This document shows, in pieces, positions 1-7,357 of a stretch of 18,068 bases of DNA; the first letter of the stretch is position 1; every line of letters starts with the position of its first letter. The DNA lies in assembly GCA_964354255.1 (NCBI GenBank), contig CAYGYX010000044.1:1-18068 (forward strand). The letters run 5' to 3'. The DNA is from VGBK01 sp964354255. GTDB taxonomy: Bacteria > Actinomycetota > Acidimicrobiia > Spongiisociales > UBA11373. A program made the translations under genes and the position numbers. The notes under the pieces were generated by a model that saw nothing but the letters and a program-made list of their open reading frames with translations, ran no database searches and was not told where the DNA came from.

Positions 1-33
1 GGCGCGGGACCGTCGGGAAGCCCTCACCCCCCG

Positions 34-59
34 CCCTCTCCCGCTGGCGCGGGAGAGGG
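34..59 (-). terminator. Strong hairpin directly after the solute-binding protein gene
   Basis: A perfect 11-bp inverted repeat: CCCTCTCCCGC at 34-44 pairs with GCGGGAGAGGG at 49-59 around a 4-nt loop (TGGC). It begins 3 nt past the stop codon of the minus-strand lipoprotein gene that ends at 63. There is no T-tract after it, so it would be a hairpin-only terminator or a 3'-end stabiliser. The neighbouring GGAAGCCCTC at 17-26 recurs as GGAAGCCCTC at 9075-9084, beside another gap, so this may be one copy of a dispersed hairpin repeat. Confidence 0.5.
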
Positions 60-62
60 GGC

Positions 63-1907
63 TCACCCGTCGAGGCGATACCACCGGTCCAGATTCCAGG
101 TGGCCGGCCGAGCGGGATGGTGCCGCACGCCGGCCACGGCGTCGGACCACCAGGCGACCGCGTTGCCCCGGGTGGCCAGGGGGATGATCACCACCTGGTC
201 GGCGAGGATCTCCTCGGCCTCGGCGGCGAGGTCGACGAGGCGGTCTCGCTCGACGGTGGCCCGCATCTCTTCGACGATGGCGGCATAGCGGGCCGTGGCG
301 GCGTCGGACACGGTCGAAGCCGCCTGATCGAGGTCGGGCCCGTACCCAGATACGGCGGGGGTGCCCCACCGCTGGTAGTTGAAGCCGATGGGCGGCGGGC
401 CGGCCGGGTCCCAGTGGGCGAAGGTGCGCGCCACCCCGCTCAGGCCACCGGCGGTCTCCCAGGCCCACATGCCGAGGTCCCAGCTGCCCAGGTCGAAGGT
501 GGTGCCGAAGAACAGGTCGGCGTCTTCGACGGCGAGGCGCGCATCGATGCCGACGGCGTCGAGCATCTGCTCCGCCAGAGCCCCTGCCTCGGCTCGCAGG
601 GAGCCTCCCGAGGTGGTGGTGATCACCACCACGGGTGGATCGGCGGCGCAGTCGCGGCCCAGGTCGGCGCAGGCGTCCTCGATTAGGGCCACCGCCAGTT
701 GCGGGTCGTAGGCGTAGCGGTCCCAGCCCTCGCCGCGGGGGATGGGGGAGAGCTCGAGGAAGGACGATATGACCCCGCCGTTGACCCAGGATCCCACGGA
801 GGCGAGGGCCTCCCGGTCGATGGCGTGGGCGATGGCCCGGCGGAAGGCGACCGACTGGTTGAGGGAATCGCGGTTGCGGTCGTTGACCCCGAACTGGAAG
901 GCGAGATGCTCCCAGGCGGTGCCGTCGCCGACGACCATCCCGACCCCGCGGAGGCTCCCGAGGCGGGAGATCACATCGGGCCAGGCCCCTAACTCGACCA
1001 CGTCGAACTGCCGCCGGGCGAAACCCTCTACCGCCTCCCGAGAGCCGGCCACGAAGCGGAACTCGACGGCATCCAGGTAGGGAAGGGCCTGCCCGACCGT
1101 GTCGTTACGCCAGTAGGTGTCGTTACGGACGAAGACGGCGGTGCTGCCGGGAGTGCCGGGGGCGGCGGCGCTCTCCGCCCATCCCTGGAACCGGAAGGGC
1201 CCGGCCGACGGCCAGGGCTGGGTGGTCCACGCGGTGGCCGGGTCGGTGCCGGCGGCGGCGTGGCGGGGCAACACCACCGCGAAGAGCCGTTCGTAGTCGA
1301 TGGTGGCCCGGGGCAGGGTGTAGGAGAAGGTCTTGTCCCCCGCCGCGACCGATTCGGGGAGGATCTCCTGGTACAGAGCCAGTTCGGGGTCGGCGAGGGG
1401 GAGACCGACGATGGTCTCGTAGGTGAGGGCGAAGTCCTCGCCCGACACCGGCGTGCCGTCTTCCCAGACGGCCTCCGGGCGGATTTGGTAGGTGACGGTC
1501 ATGGTGCCGTCGGCGCGCACCACCACCCCGCCGTTGTCGGCGGTGGGCAGCTCGCTGATCAGGTCGGGCACGAAGTCGAGGGCGGCCGGGTTGAGCTCCC
1601 CGGCCCCGGCCAGGTGGGCCTCGCCGATCGAGGCGATGAACCCCGGGGACCAGGGGCTGAAGGAGAAGGGCGTGTCTCCGTCCAGGTAGACCGGCACCAC
1701 CACCCGGCCGCCGGTGGGGGCGGTGGGCGCCTCGGTGGTGGTGGTGGTGGTGCTGGGACGGATCGGCCGGGTAGTGGTGGCTGCGTCGGTCGTCGTCGTG
1801 GCCAGGGAGGTGACCGCGGCTGTCGTCGGCGGCATGGTGGTGGCCGCCGGGCTGCTGCAAGCAGCAGCCACCAGGGCGAGCACGAGCAAGTGGCCGAAAC
1901 GCCTCAC
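63..1907 (-). CDS. ABC transporter solute-binding lipoprotein, family 5 (peptide/oligopeptide type)
   Basis: Extracellular substrate-capture subunit of an ABC importer, 614 residues. Residues 1-16 are a lipoprotein signal with lipobox LVAAAC (Cys17). Residues about 20-65 are a Thr/Pro-rich linker that would hold the domain off the membrane. The rest matches the family-5 (DppA/OppA-like) fold: VWEDGTPVSGEDF near residue 150 corresponds to the family's WxDGxP(V/L)xAxD signature, and FRRAIAHAIDRE near residue 355 is the typical mid-protein helix. The start is GTG at 1907-1905, chosen because it gives a complete signal peptide; GGAGG lies only 2 nt upstream, which is tight. No permease or ATPase gene is nearby, so it is an orphan binding protein here or its partners lie outside. 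Family 5 also binds nickel, haem and other ligands, so the ligand is unknown. Confidence 0.88.
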   Translation of the reverse strand: MRRFGHLLVLALVAAACSSPAATTMPPTTAAVTSLATTTTDAATTTRPIRPSTTTTTTEAPTAPTGGRVVVPVYLDGDTPFSFSPWSPGFIASIGEAHLAGAGELNPAALDFVPDLISELPTADNGGVVVRADGTMTVTYQIRPEAVWEDGTPVSGEDFALTYETIVGLPLADPELALYQEILPESVAAGDKTFSYTLPRATIDYERLFAVVLPRHAAAGTDPATAWTTQPWPSAGPFRFQGWAESAAAPGTPGSTAVFVRNDTYWRNDTVGQALPYLDAVEFRFVAGSREAVEGFARRQFDVVELGAWPDVISRLGSLRGVGMVVGDGTAWEHLAFQFGVNDRNRDSLNQSVAFRRAIAHAIDREALASVGSWVNGGVISSFLELSPIPRGEGWDRYAYDPQLAVALIEDACADLGRDCAADPPVVVITTTSGGSLRAEAGALAEQMLDAVGIDARLAVEDADLFFGTTFDLGSWDLGMWAWETAGGLSGVARTFAHWDPAGPPPIGFNYQRWGTPAVSGYGPDLDQAASTVSDAATARYAAIVEEMRATVERDRLVDLAAEAEEILADQVVIIPLATRGNAVAWWSDAVAGVRHHPARPATWNLDRWYRLDG

Positions 1908-1944
1908 CCCTCCAGGCTAACCCAGGTCGGCCCGAGCGGCCCCG

Positions 1945-1967
1945 GTCGGCCTCGGTTGTCGGCCGAC
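1945..1967 (-). terminator. Small hairpin after the small lipoprotein gene
   Basis: GTCGGCC at 1945-1951 pairs with GGCCGAC at 1961-1967 around a 9-nt loop, immediately after the stop codon of the minus-strand gene ending at 1968. The stem is only 7 bp and no T-tract follows, so a terminator role is weakly supported. The binding-protein gene starts 38 nt further on, so the hairpin could equally lie in its leader. Confidence 0.25.
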
Positions 1968-2168
1968 TCAGGGGGCGATCGACTCGAGCTGGGCCTCGCG
2001 CTGGTCCAGCTGCTCGGCCACCTCCCGGGCCTGATTCAGGACGGCGGTGGGCGTGCCGGCCCGATCCGCCGCCGGCGTGGGCAGGGTGGTGGCGGTCGGT
2101 GTCGAGGAGGCGCAGGCGCCCAGCAGGAGCGCGGCCAGGATCGATGCCAGGGTGCGTCTCGCGGTCAT
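1968..2168 (-). CDS. Small predicted lipoprotein, unknown function
   Basis: A 66-residue protein with a clear lipoprotein signal: positively charged MTARR, a hydrophobic run, and lipobox LLGAC with Cys19. A short Thr/Pro/Ala-rich stretch follows (residues 20-45), then a charged, probably helical tail (about residues 44-62) rich in Glu, Gln and Leu. The family is not recognised. It sits between the histidine kinase gene (stop 89 nt upstream) and the solute-binding protein gene (start 60 nt downstream), all on the minus strand, so co-transcription is possible. No good ribosome binding site precedes the ATG at 2168-2166. The case for a real gene is the well-formed signal peptide and codon use like its neighbours; chance ORFs are common in DNA this rich in GC, so confidence is moderate. 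Confidence 0.6.
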   Translation of the reverse strand: MTARRTLASILAALLLGACASSTPTATTLPTPAADRAGTPTAVLNQAREVAEQLDQREAQLESIAP

Positions 2169-2257
2169 GGGTGATTCATCGGAAGGAGACGGGTGGTGCC
2201 TTGAGTGGCAAGTCGGTCGGTCGGGGCCTGGTGTGGGGGCGCCGCCGACTCCCGGGG

Positions 2258-4993
2258 TCAGACCTCGACGGCTGCCGGCTCCTGTCTTGTCAGCTCAACC
2301 TCCCGGAGGAGGTCGTCGACGGACGAGCCGGCTGCGTCCACGGTGCTCTCGGCAGGCGGGAAGATCACCAGCGGGTTGCGGGTGGGCAGCACGAGCTCGA
2401 ACACGCTGCCAGCCTCCCCCTGGTAGCGGAGGTCCCCTCCCATCAGGCGCGCCAGCCGGCGGGACAGGGAGAGGCCGAGACCCAGGGAACCCGGCCGGCC
2501 GGGGCCCCCCTGGGCTCCCGCCGGCTCGAACATGCGCTTCTGCTCGGGCCCGGGCACGCCCGGCCCGTCGTCCTGGACCAGCAAAGCCGCGGAGCTCTCG
2601 CGCGACTCCAAGCGGATGCGGATGCGGGGACCGCCGTAGCGGAAGGCATTGGTGAGCAGGTTGCGCAGGATCTGGCGTACCCGCAGGGCGTCGGCCCAAG
2701 CCGAGGCATCGGCACCGGGGGGCTCGATGGACCGGCCGTCGGGTGGCCGGATCCCCCGCAGGGTCTGATCGACCTGCTCGCGTAGCGAGATGTGCTCGGC
2801 GGCCACCCTGAGCTGCCCGGTGTCGACCCGCGAAGCCACCAGGAGGTCCTCGACGAGGTGCGAGAGGTCGCGGCTCTGCTCGACGATGAGCCCGAGTAGC
2901 TGGCCGCGCTCTTCCGGAGGCAGGTCGTCGGCCGTTCGCAGCTCCTCCGCCAGGCCGAGCACCGCAGTGAGGGGAGTGCGCAGCTCGTGGGAGACCGCGG
3001 CAATCAGGTCGTCCTTGGAACGCATCAGCGCGGCCAGGCGTTCGTCGGCGGCTTTGCGCTCGAGGGTATTGACGAACATCTCGCCGACCAGGCCCAGCAA
3101 CTGGACGTCGGCTTCCGACCAGGTGCGGCCGCCGGCCAGGGAGTCGAAGCCGAGGAAGCCCATCACCATCCCGGCCCGTACCATCGGCACGAGGATCAGG
3201 GAGGTGATCCCCTGCACCTCGAACTCCGCCCGCTCCTTCGCTGCTTCGGCGGGCAAGTCGGCCACTCGCGGCACGACGACCGCCTGGCCAGACCGGAGCG
3301 GCCCGCACGCCCAGGGGAAGGCATCGGTGGGGACCCCCTGGATGCGCTGCTTCATGGGGGCGACCTCGGGGGCACACCACTCGTGGGTGTTGCTCATCAG
3401 GGCGCCGTCGGGGGAGAGCCGGAACAGGTAGGAGCGGCCCGCGCCGGCGTGGCGGCCGATGACCTGCAGCGCCCGCTCGATGCCTTCGTCGGTCTCTTCC
3501 GGCCGCAGGTTGATGAAGTCGGTGGAGAGCTCGGCGATCAGGTTCTCCAGGGCCACCCGCCGCTGCAGCTCCGCTCTGGTCTGGTTGCGCTCGGTGAGGT
3601 CGGTGATGGCCACTACCACCCGTCGCAGGTCGCGCTTCCCGGCCACCATCGGTGCCGCCCACTGCAGTTCGCACTCGATGCGCCGTCCGCCGACGGTGGA
3701 CCCGACGACCTCGACGCTGGTGGCGGTGCGGCCTTCCCAGACGGCCAGGAACTGGGCGATGAGCGACTCCCGGGTCTCCTCGGTGAGGATCTCGTTCGGG
3801 ATGCCGCCCAGTAGGTCGTCCTTCCGGCGGGCCTTGACCAGGCTCACCGCGGCATCGTTGACATCGGTCACCCGGATGAGCCCGGTGCCCCAGGCCACCT
3901 CCTCCGGATGCAGGCGGAGGTGCTCCTGAAGATCCTGGACCCCGCTCCGGCGCAGCGATTCCAGCCAATCGTCCACCGCCGAGAAGTCCTCTTCCCACAG
4001 GGCCACCGGCATGCAGGAGAGGAGGGAGCGCTGGCGCTCCTCGGCACGCAGGATGACCTCGACGGCCGCCCGGCGGCGAGTGACGTCGAGGATCTGGACC
4101 ACGTGGTGAGCCCGGTCGGCGAAGGAATCGCGCACGGTCGTGACCGCGGTCTGGCCCCACATGATGCTGCCGTCGCTGCGGAGATAGCGGCGCTCGAGGG
4201 GAGTCGCCGGGGGATCCCCGGCCGCCGGCGTGCCGGCGGCGGCTCGCTCGGGAGAGAAACGGTCGTCGGGAGGCGTGACGCTCTCCAGCGAGCGGCCCCG
4301 CACCTCGGCCTCGCGATACCCGAGCATGGCCTCGAAGGCGGGGTTCACCCGCCGGATGCCGCCGTCGTCGGCCAGGACCATGGCGATGGGGGCGTTCTCG
4401 AACGCTCCGCGGAAGCGGGCCTCGCTGTGGCGGAGGCGCCGGGCCGCATAGGCGTGGAGCACGGTGCTTCCCCAGATGGTGGTGCCCAGGATCGCCGCGG
4501 CCACCGCTGAGGCGGCCCCGACGCCGTGGGTGATCAACAGCAGGGCGCCTGCCGTCGCCCCGAGCACCGCCAGGTACAGCGGGGTGCAGGGCGGGTCGTG
4601 GAGCAGGATGATCGCAGTGCCCAGCGCCGCCAGGCCGAGCCCGGAAGCCTCGGCCACTACCCCAACCGGGCTGTGGGCGAGCAGCAACACGGAGGCGGAC
4701 CACAGCACGATCAGCACGGACGGGTGGGGACGGCGAAGGCGCAGCTGGACCGTTCCGATGATCGGGGCCAGCAGGCCGCAGGCCCCTCCGGTGATGATCA
4801 GGGGGTTGCCGGCCGCCGTCCCGATCGCCAGGGTGGCGGCGCTGGCCGGGAAGGAGGTGAGGACGATGAGGCGCGTGAGGGTGAGAATCAGCCCGTCGCG
4901 GGCGGCACGACGCATCCCCGGCAGGGGGTGAAAGGGCGGGGTGGCCAACACAGGGGAACCATCGGTCGTTGGGCGCGCCGGCTTGACCGGCAC
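2258..4993 (-). CDS. Membrane-bound hybrid-sensor histidine kinase: PAS-PAS-GAF-HisKA-HATPase
   Basis: Two-component sensor kinase, 911 residues. Several hydrophobic segments span about residues 35-185 (roughly five or six membrane passes, little periplasmic sequence). Then come a PAS domain (about 188-305, ENAPIAMVLAD and GYREAEVRGRS), a second PAS-like region (about 325-468) with an inserted segment beginning LWEEDFSAVDDWLESLRRSG and ending in DLTERN, a GAF domain (about 480-645), HisKA with phosphoacceptor His669 in SHELRTP, and HATPase with N-box Asn778/Asn782, DDGPGVP (808-814) and GLGLSLSRRL. A 40-residue acidic tail follows. All kinase motifs look intact. The start is GTG at 4993, 12 nt after the EamA transporter stop; the ATG at residue 27 is a possible alternative. 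No response regulator is adjacent, so the partner and signal are unknown. Despite the word hybrid, no receiver domain is visible. Confidence 0.9.
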   Translation of the reverse strand: MPVKPARPTTDGSPVLATPPFHPLPGMRRAARDGLILTLTRLIVLTSFPASAATLAIGTAAGNPLIITGGACGLLAPIIGTVQLRLRRPHPSVLIVLWSASVLLLAHSPVGVVAEASGLGLAALGTAIILLHDPPCTPLYLAVLGATAGALLLITHGVGAASAVAAAILGTTIWGSTVLHAYAARRLRHSEARFRGAFENAPIAMVLADDGGIRRVNPAFEAMLGYREAEVRGRSLESVTPPDDRFSPERAAAGTPAAGDPPATPLERRYLRSDGSIMWGQTAVTTVRDSFADRAHHVVQILDVTRRRAAVEVILRAEERQRSLLSCMPVALWEEDFSAVDDWLESLRRSGVQDLQEHLRLHPEEVAWGTGLIRVTDVNDAAVSLVKARRKDDLLGGIPNEILTEETRESLIAQFLAVWEGRTATSVEVVGSTVGGRRIECELQWAAPMVAGKRDLRRVVVAITDLTERNQTRAELQRRVALENLIAELSTDFINLRPEETDEGIERALQVIGRHAGAGRSYLFRLSPDGALMSNTHEWCAPEVAPMKQRIQGVPTDAFPWACGPLRSGQAVVVPRVADLPAEAAKERAEFEVQGITSLILVPMVRAGMVMGFLGFDSLAGGRTWSEADVQLLGLVGEMFVNTLERKAADERLAALMRSKDDLIAAVSHELRTPLTAVLGLAEELRTADDLPPEERGQLLGLIVEQSRDLSHLVEDLLVASRVDTGQLRVAAEHISLREQVDQTLRGIRPPDGRSIEPPGADASAWADALRVRQILRNLLTNAFRYGGPRIRIRLESRESSAALLVQDDGPGVPGPEQKRMFEPAGAQGGPGRPGSLGLGLSLSRRLARLMGGDLRYQGEAGSVFELVLPTRNPLVIFPPAESTVDAAGSSVDDLLREVELTRQEPAAVEV

Positions 4994-5005
4994 CGGAGCG
5001 TGGTC

Positions 5006-5908
5006 TCAGCTTTCCCGGCGGCTGTTCAGCCAGGCGCCGGCGATCACGAGGGCCACCCCGGCTATCGCCGCCGGGCTGGCTCGCTCGTGGCGTACCAGCA
5101 CCCCGAGGGCCATGGCCACCACCGGCAGGAAGTAGATGGGGATGGCCCCGCGCGTGGGGCCGGCCCGGGCTCCCAGGGTGGTGGAGGCCACGAAGGCCAC
5201 CCCGCTGCCGAAGACCCCGAGGAGCACCATCGCCCCCGCCGCCTGCCAGTCCCACTGCGACGAGGGCAGCCCCCAGAGGCCGAAGGGCAGCACCACCGCG
5301 ATGGCCACCAACTGGGCCCGCAGCAGCACCGGCAGGGACCCGTAGCGCTGAGTGAGGGGGATCGCCAGGTTGAAGGCCACGGCGTAGAGGACGGTGCTGA
5401 GCACGAGGAGCCCGATGCCCAGCGGGCTGCCCGAGGCGCCGGCCGCCTCGGGCAGGGTCACCAGCAGTACCCCAACGAAGCCGACGGCCAGGCCCGCCGC
5501 CTGCCTCCGCCCCGGTGCTCGGCGGAGGAGCACGGCGGCGAGGGCGGCGGAGAACAGGGGCATGGTGCCGTTGATCGCCCCGGCGATCGACGAGTCCACC
5601 CACTGCTGGGCGATGGGGAAGAGCAGGAGCGGCGCGGCCATCCACACCAGGGCGAGGAGGACGATGCGAGGCCAGTCGGCCCGTTCCACCTTCGCTCGGG
5701 TGCCGGGGAACAGGGCCAGGGCGGCGGCGCCCAGGAGGAGGCGGCTGAGGCTGATCACCGGGGGAGCGAAGTGCTCCAGGCCCTCGGCGATCCACAGGAA
5801 CGAGGATCCCCACATGAGGGCGATGGCGGCGAGCAGGCCCCACTCCCGGGCGCCGAAAGCCTCGGGGCGGGTCCCGGGGGCCGTGGTGAGCACAGGGCGC
5901 CGGGTCAC
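5006..5908 (-). CDS. EamA/DMT-family transporter (10-TM)
   Basis: Inner-membrane transporter of the drug/metabolite superfamily, 300 residues, the usual length. Two EamA repeats are visible: the first opens with LLAAIALMWGSSFLWIAEGL (the characteristic WGSSF motif) and the second with LLVLSTVLYAVAFNLA. About ten hydrophobic segments can be counted, and the protein ends with a short positively charged tail (NSRRES). The start is GTG at 5908-5906, with no clear ribosome binding site; a GTG five codons later is also possible. The gene ends 12 nt before the histidine kinase start, so the two are probably co-transcribed and the kinase may sense something linked to the transported compound, though that link is inference. 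The substrate cannot be predicted; relatives export amino acids, nucleosides or drugs. Confidence 0.87.
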   Translation of the reverse strand: MTRRPVLTTAPGTRPEAFGAREWGLLAAIALMWGSSFLWIAEGLEHFAPPVISLSRLLLGAAALALFPGTRAKVERADWPRIVLLALVWMAAPLLLFPIAQQWVDSSIAGAINGTMPLFSAALAAVLLRRAPGRRQAAGLAVGFVGVLLVTLPEAAGASGSPLGIGLLVLSTVLYAVAFNLAIPLTQRYGSLPVLLRAQLVAIAVVLPFGLWGLPSSQWDWQAAGAMVLLGVFGSGVAFVASTTLGARAGPTRGAIPIYFLPVVAMALGVLVRHERASPAAIAGVALVIAGAWLNSRRES

Positions 5909-5956
5909 GGGGCGTCACGATAGAAGCGGCCGGCCGGGTCGCCGCCCCGGATGGGC

Positions 5957-5991
5957 AGGCGCCCGGCGGGAGGGAGACCGGCCGGGCGCCT
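5957..5991 (-). terminator. Hairpin terminator after the HtrA-like protease gene
   Basis: AGGCGCCCGGC at 5957-5967 is perfectly complementary to GCCGGGCGCCT at 5981-5991, an 11-bp stem with a 13-nt loop. It lies about 30 nt past the protease stop at 6021 and about 50 nt before the EamA start. A smaller 6-bp hairpin (CTGCGC 5995-6000, GCGCAG 6009-6014) lies between it and the stop codon. There is no T-run. It suggests the protease and EamA-kinase transcripts are separate units. Confidence 0.45.
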
Positions 5992-6020
5992 CGGCTGCGC
6001 GGGAGGAAGCGCAGTAGGAA

Positions 6021-7282
6021 CTACTCGTCGGTGCGCTCGGCCAGGGTCACCTCCACCGTGATCTCCTCGTCGCCTCGCTGCACTGTCAGGTTGACCCGGT
6101 CTCCGGGCTGGCAGCCGCGCACCGCGGCGCCGAGGTCGGTGAAGCTCTCGATGCGCTGCCCCTCGTACCCGGTGACCAGGTCGCCGACCCGCAGGCCCGC
6201 CTCCTCGGCCGGGGAGTCGGGGATGACGCCGTTGATCAGGGCGCCGGCCGGCCCGGAGGTGGTGTCGGTGCCGGTGACCCCGAGGAAGGCGGGGCGGATC
6301 TCCTCGCCGGCGATGAGGCGGTCGGCCACCGAGACGGCGGTGTCTATGGGGATGGCGAAGCCCACCCCGTCGCTCCCGCCCGACAACGAGTAGATGGCGT
6401 CGTTGATGCCGATGACCCGCCCCCGGCGGTCGGCGAGGGCGCCGCCGGAGCTCCCCGGGTTGATGGGGGTGTCGGTCTGGATCATCGTCCGCGGCACGCC
6501 GTCGGGGCCGGTGACGGTGCGCTGCACGCTGCTGATGACCCCGGCGCTCACCGACCCGTCGAGGCCCCAGGGGCTGCCTATGGCGATGGCCATCTGGCCG
6601 GCCTCCACGTCGTCGCCGGCGGCCATGGCGGCGGCGGGCAGGCCGCTCTGTTCGACCTTCACCACGGCCACGTCGCTGTTGTCGTCGGCGCCGACTACCT
6701 CGCCGTCGAGGCGGGTGCCGTCGGCGAGGCGCACGGTGAGGCGGTCGGCCCCTGTCACCACGTGGGCGGCGGTGATGATGTATCCGTCGGACCGGAAGAT
6801 GACCCCGGAGCCCAGGCCGGTGGCGGTCTCGATCTGCACCACCGACGGGGACAGGGCGGCGGCCACGTCGGCCACCGGCTCCTCGCCCGGGGCCAGGGTG
6901 CCGCCCGTCGGGGCGAAGGTGGTGGTGACGGTGGCCGGGCCGTTGTCGGGCCTGTCGCTTCCGACCCAGCGGCCGAGGAAGAAGGCGCCGACCCCGACCG
7001 CCAGCACGGCCAGGGCGGCGGCCACCCAGCGCCGCCCGCGCCGCGCGGGGGCGGTGGCGGGATCGGAGGGNNNNNNNNNNNNNNNNNNNNNNNNNNNNNN
7101 NNNNNNNNNNNNNNNNNNNNNNNNNNNNNNNNNNNNNNNNNNNNNNNNNNNNNNNNNNNNNNNNNNNNNNGATCGGAGGGCGCGGCGGGCGGGGGCTCGG
7201 GGAAGGCCTCGCGGGCCAGCTCGGGGGCGGCTTCCACCGCCGCTTCGGCGGGGGTGCTGGCGCTGGTGATCTCGTCGTCCAT
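6021..7282 (-). CDS. HtrA/DegP-like membrane-anchored serine protease (S1C) with C-terminal PDZ domain
   Basis: Envelope quality-control protease. The frame is interrupted by a 100-N run (7071-7170) flanked by the same 10 bases. If the N run and one 10-bp copy are removed, a single 383-residue frame results. In that model residues 1-48 are an acidic/Pro-rich cytoplasmic region, 49-70 a single membrane helix, 71-100 a linker, about 100-290 the trypsin-like domain with His137 (TAAHVV), Asp167 (NSDVAVVKV) and Ser242 (NPGSSGGAL), and about 295-380 one PDZ domain (FLGVTG, SPAEEAGLRVGD). The catalytic triad is complete. The start is ATG at 7282, preceded at 4-nt spacing by AGGAGG; an in-frame ATG at 7300 lies upstream of that site and is less likely. 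It follows the LytR-CpsA-Psr gene by 75 nt. In nominal coordinates the N-terminal and C-terminal parts are in different frames because of the N run. Confidence 0.92.
7071..7170. other. Assembly gap (100 N), probably an artefact of overlapping contig ends
   Basis: Exactly 100 N. The ten bases before it (7061-7070, GATCGGAGGG) are identical to the ten after it (7171-7180). Merging the copies joins the two halves of the HtrA-like gene in one frame, reading AAPSD-PATAPARR across the junction. This supports a true overlap with no missing sequence. Confidence 0.8.
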
Positions 7283-7357
7283 GTCTCCTCCTGGTTCCAA
7301 TCACATCGTGGTTGCGGCCGGTTTGGGATCTGTAAAGGGCCTATGAGAACTGGCTAA

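Noticed and set aside
2295..5918. A 1207-codon open frame on the minus strand across both the kinase and transporter genes
   Set aside because: It is out of phase with two clearly homologous genes and is rich in Arg, Pro and Gly. It is the alternative-frame shadow expected in GC-rich DNA.
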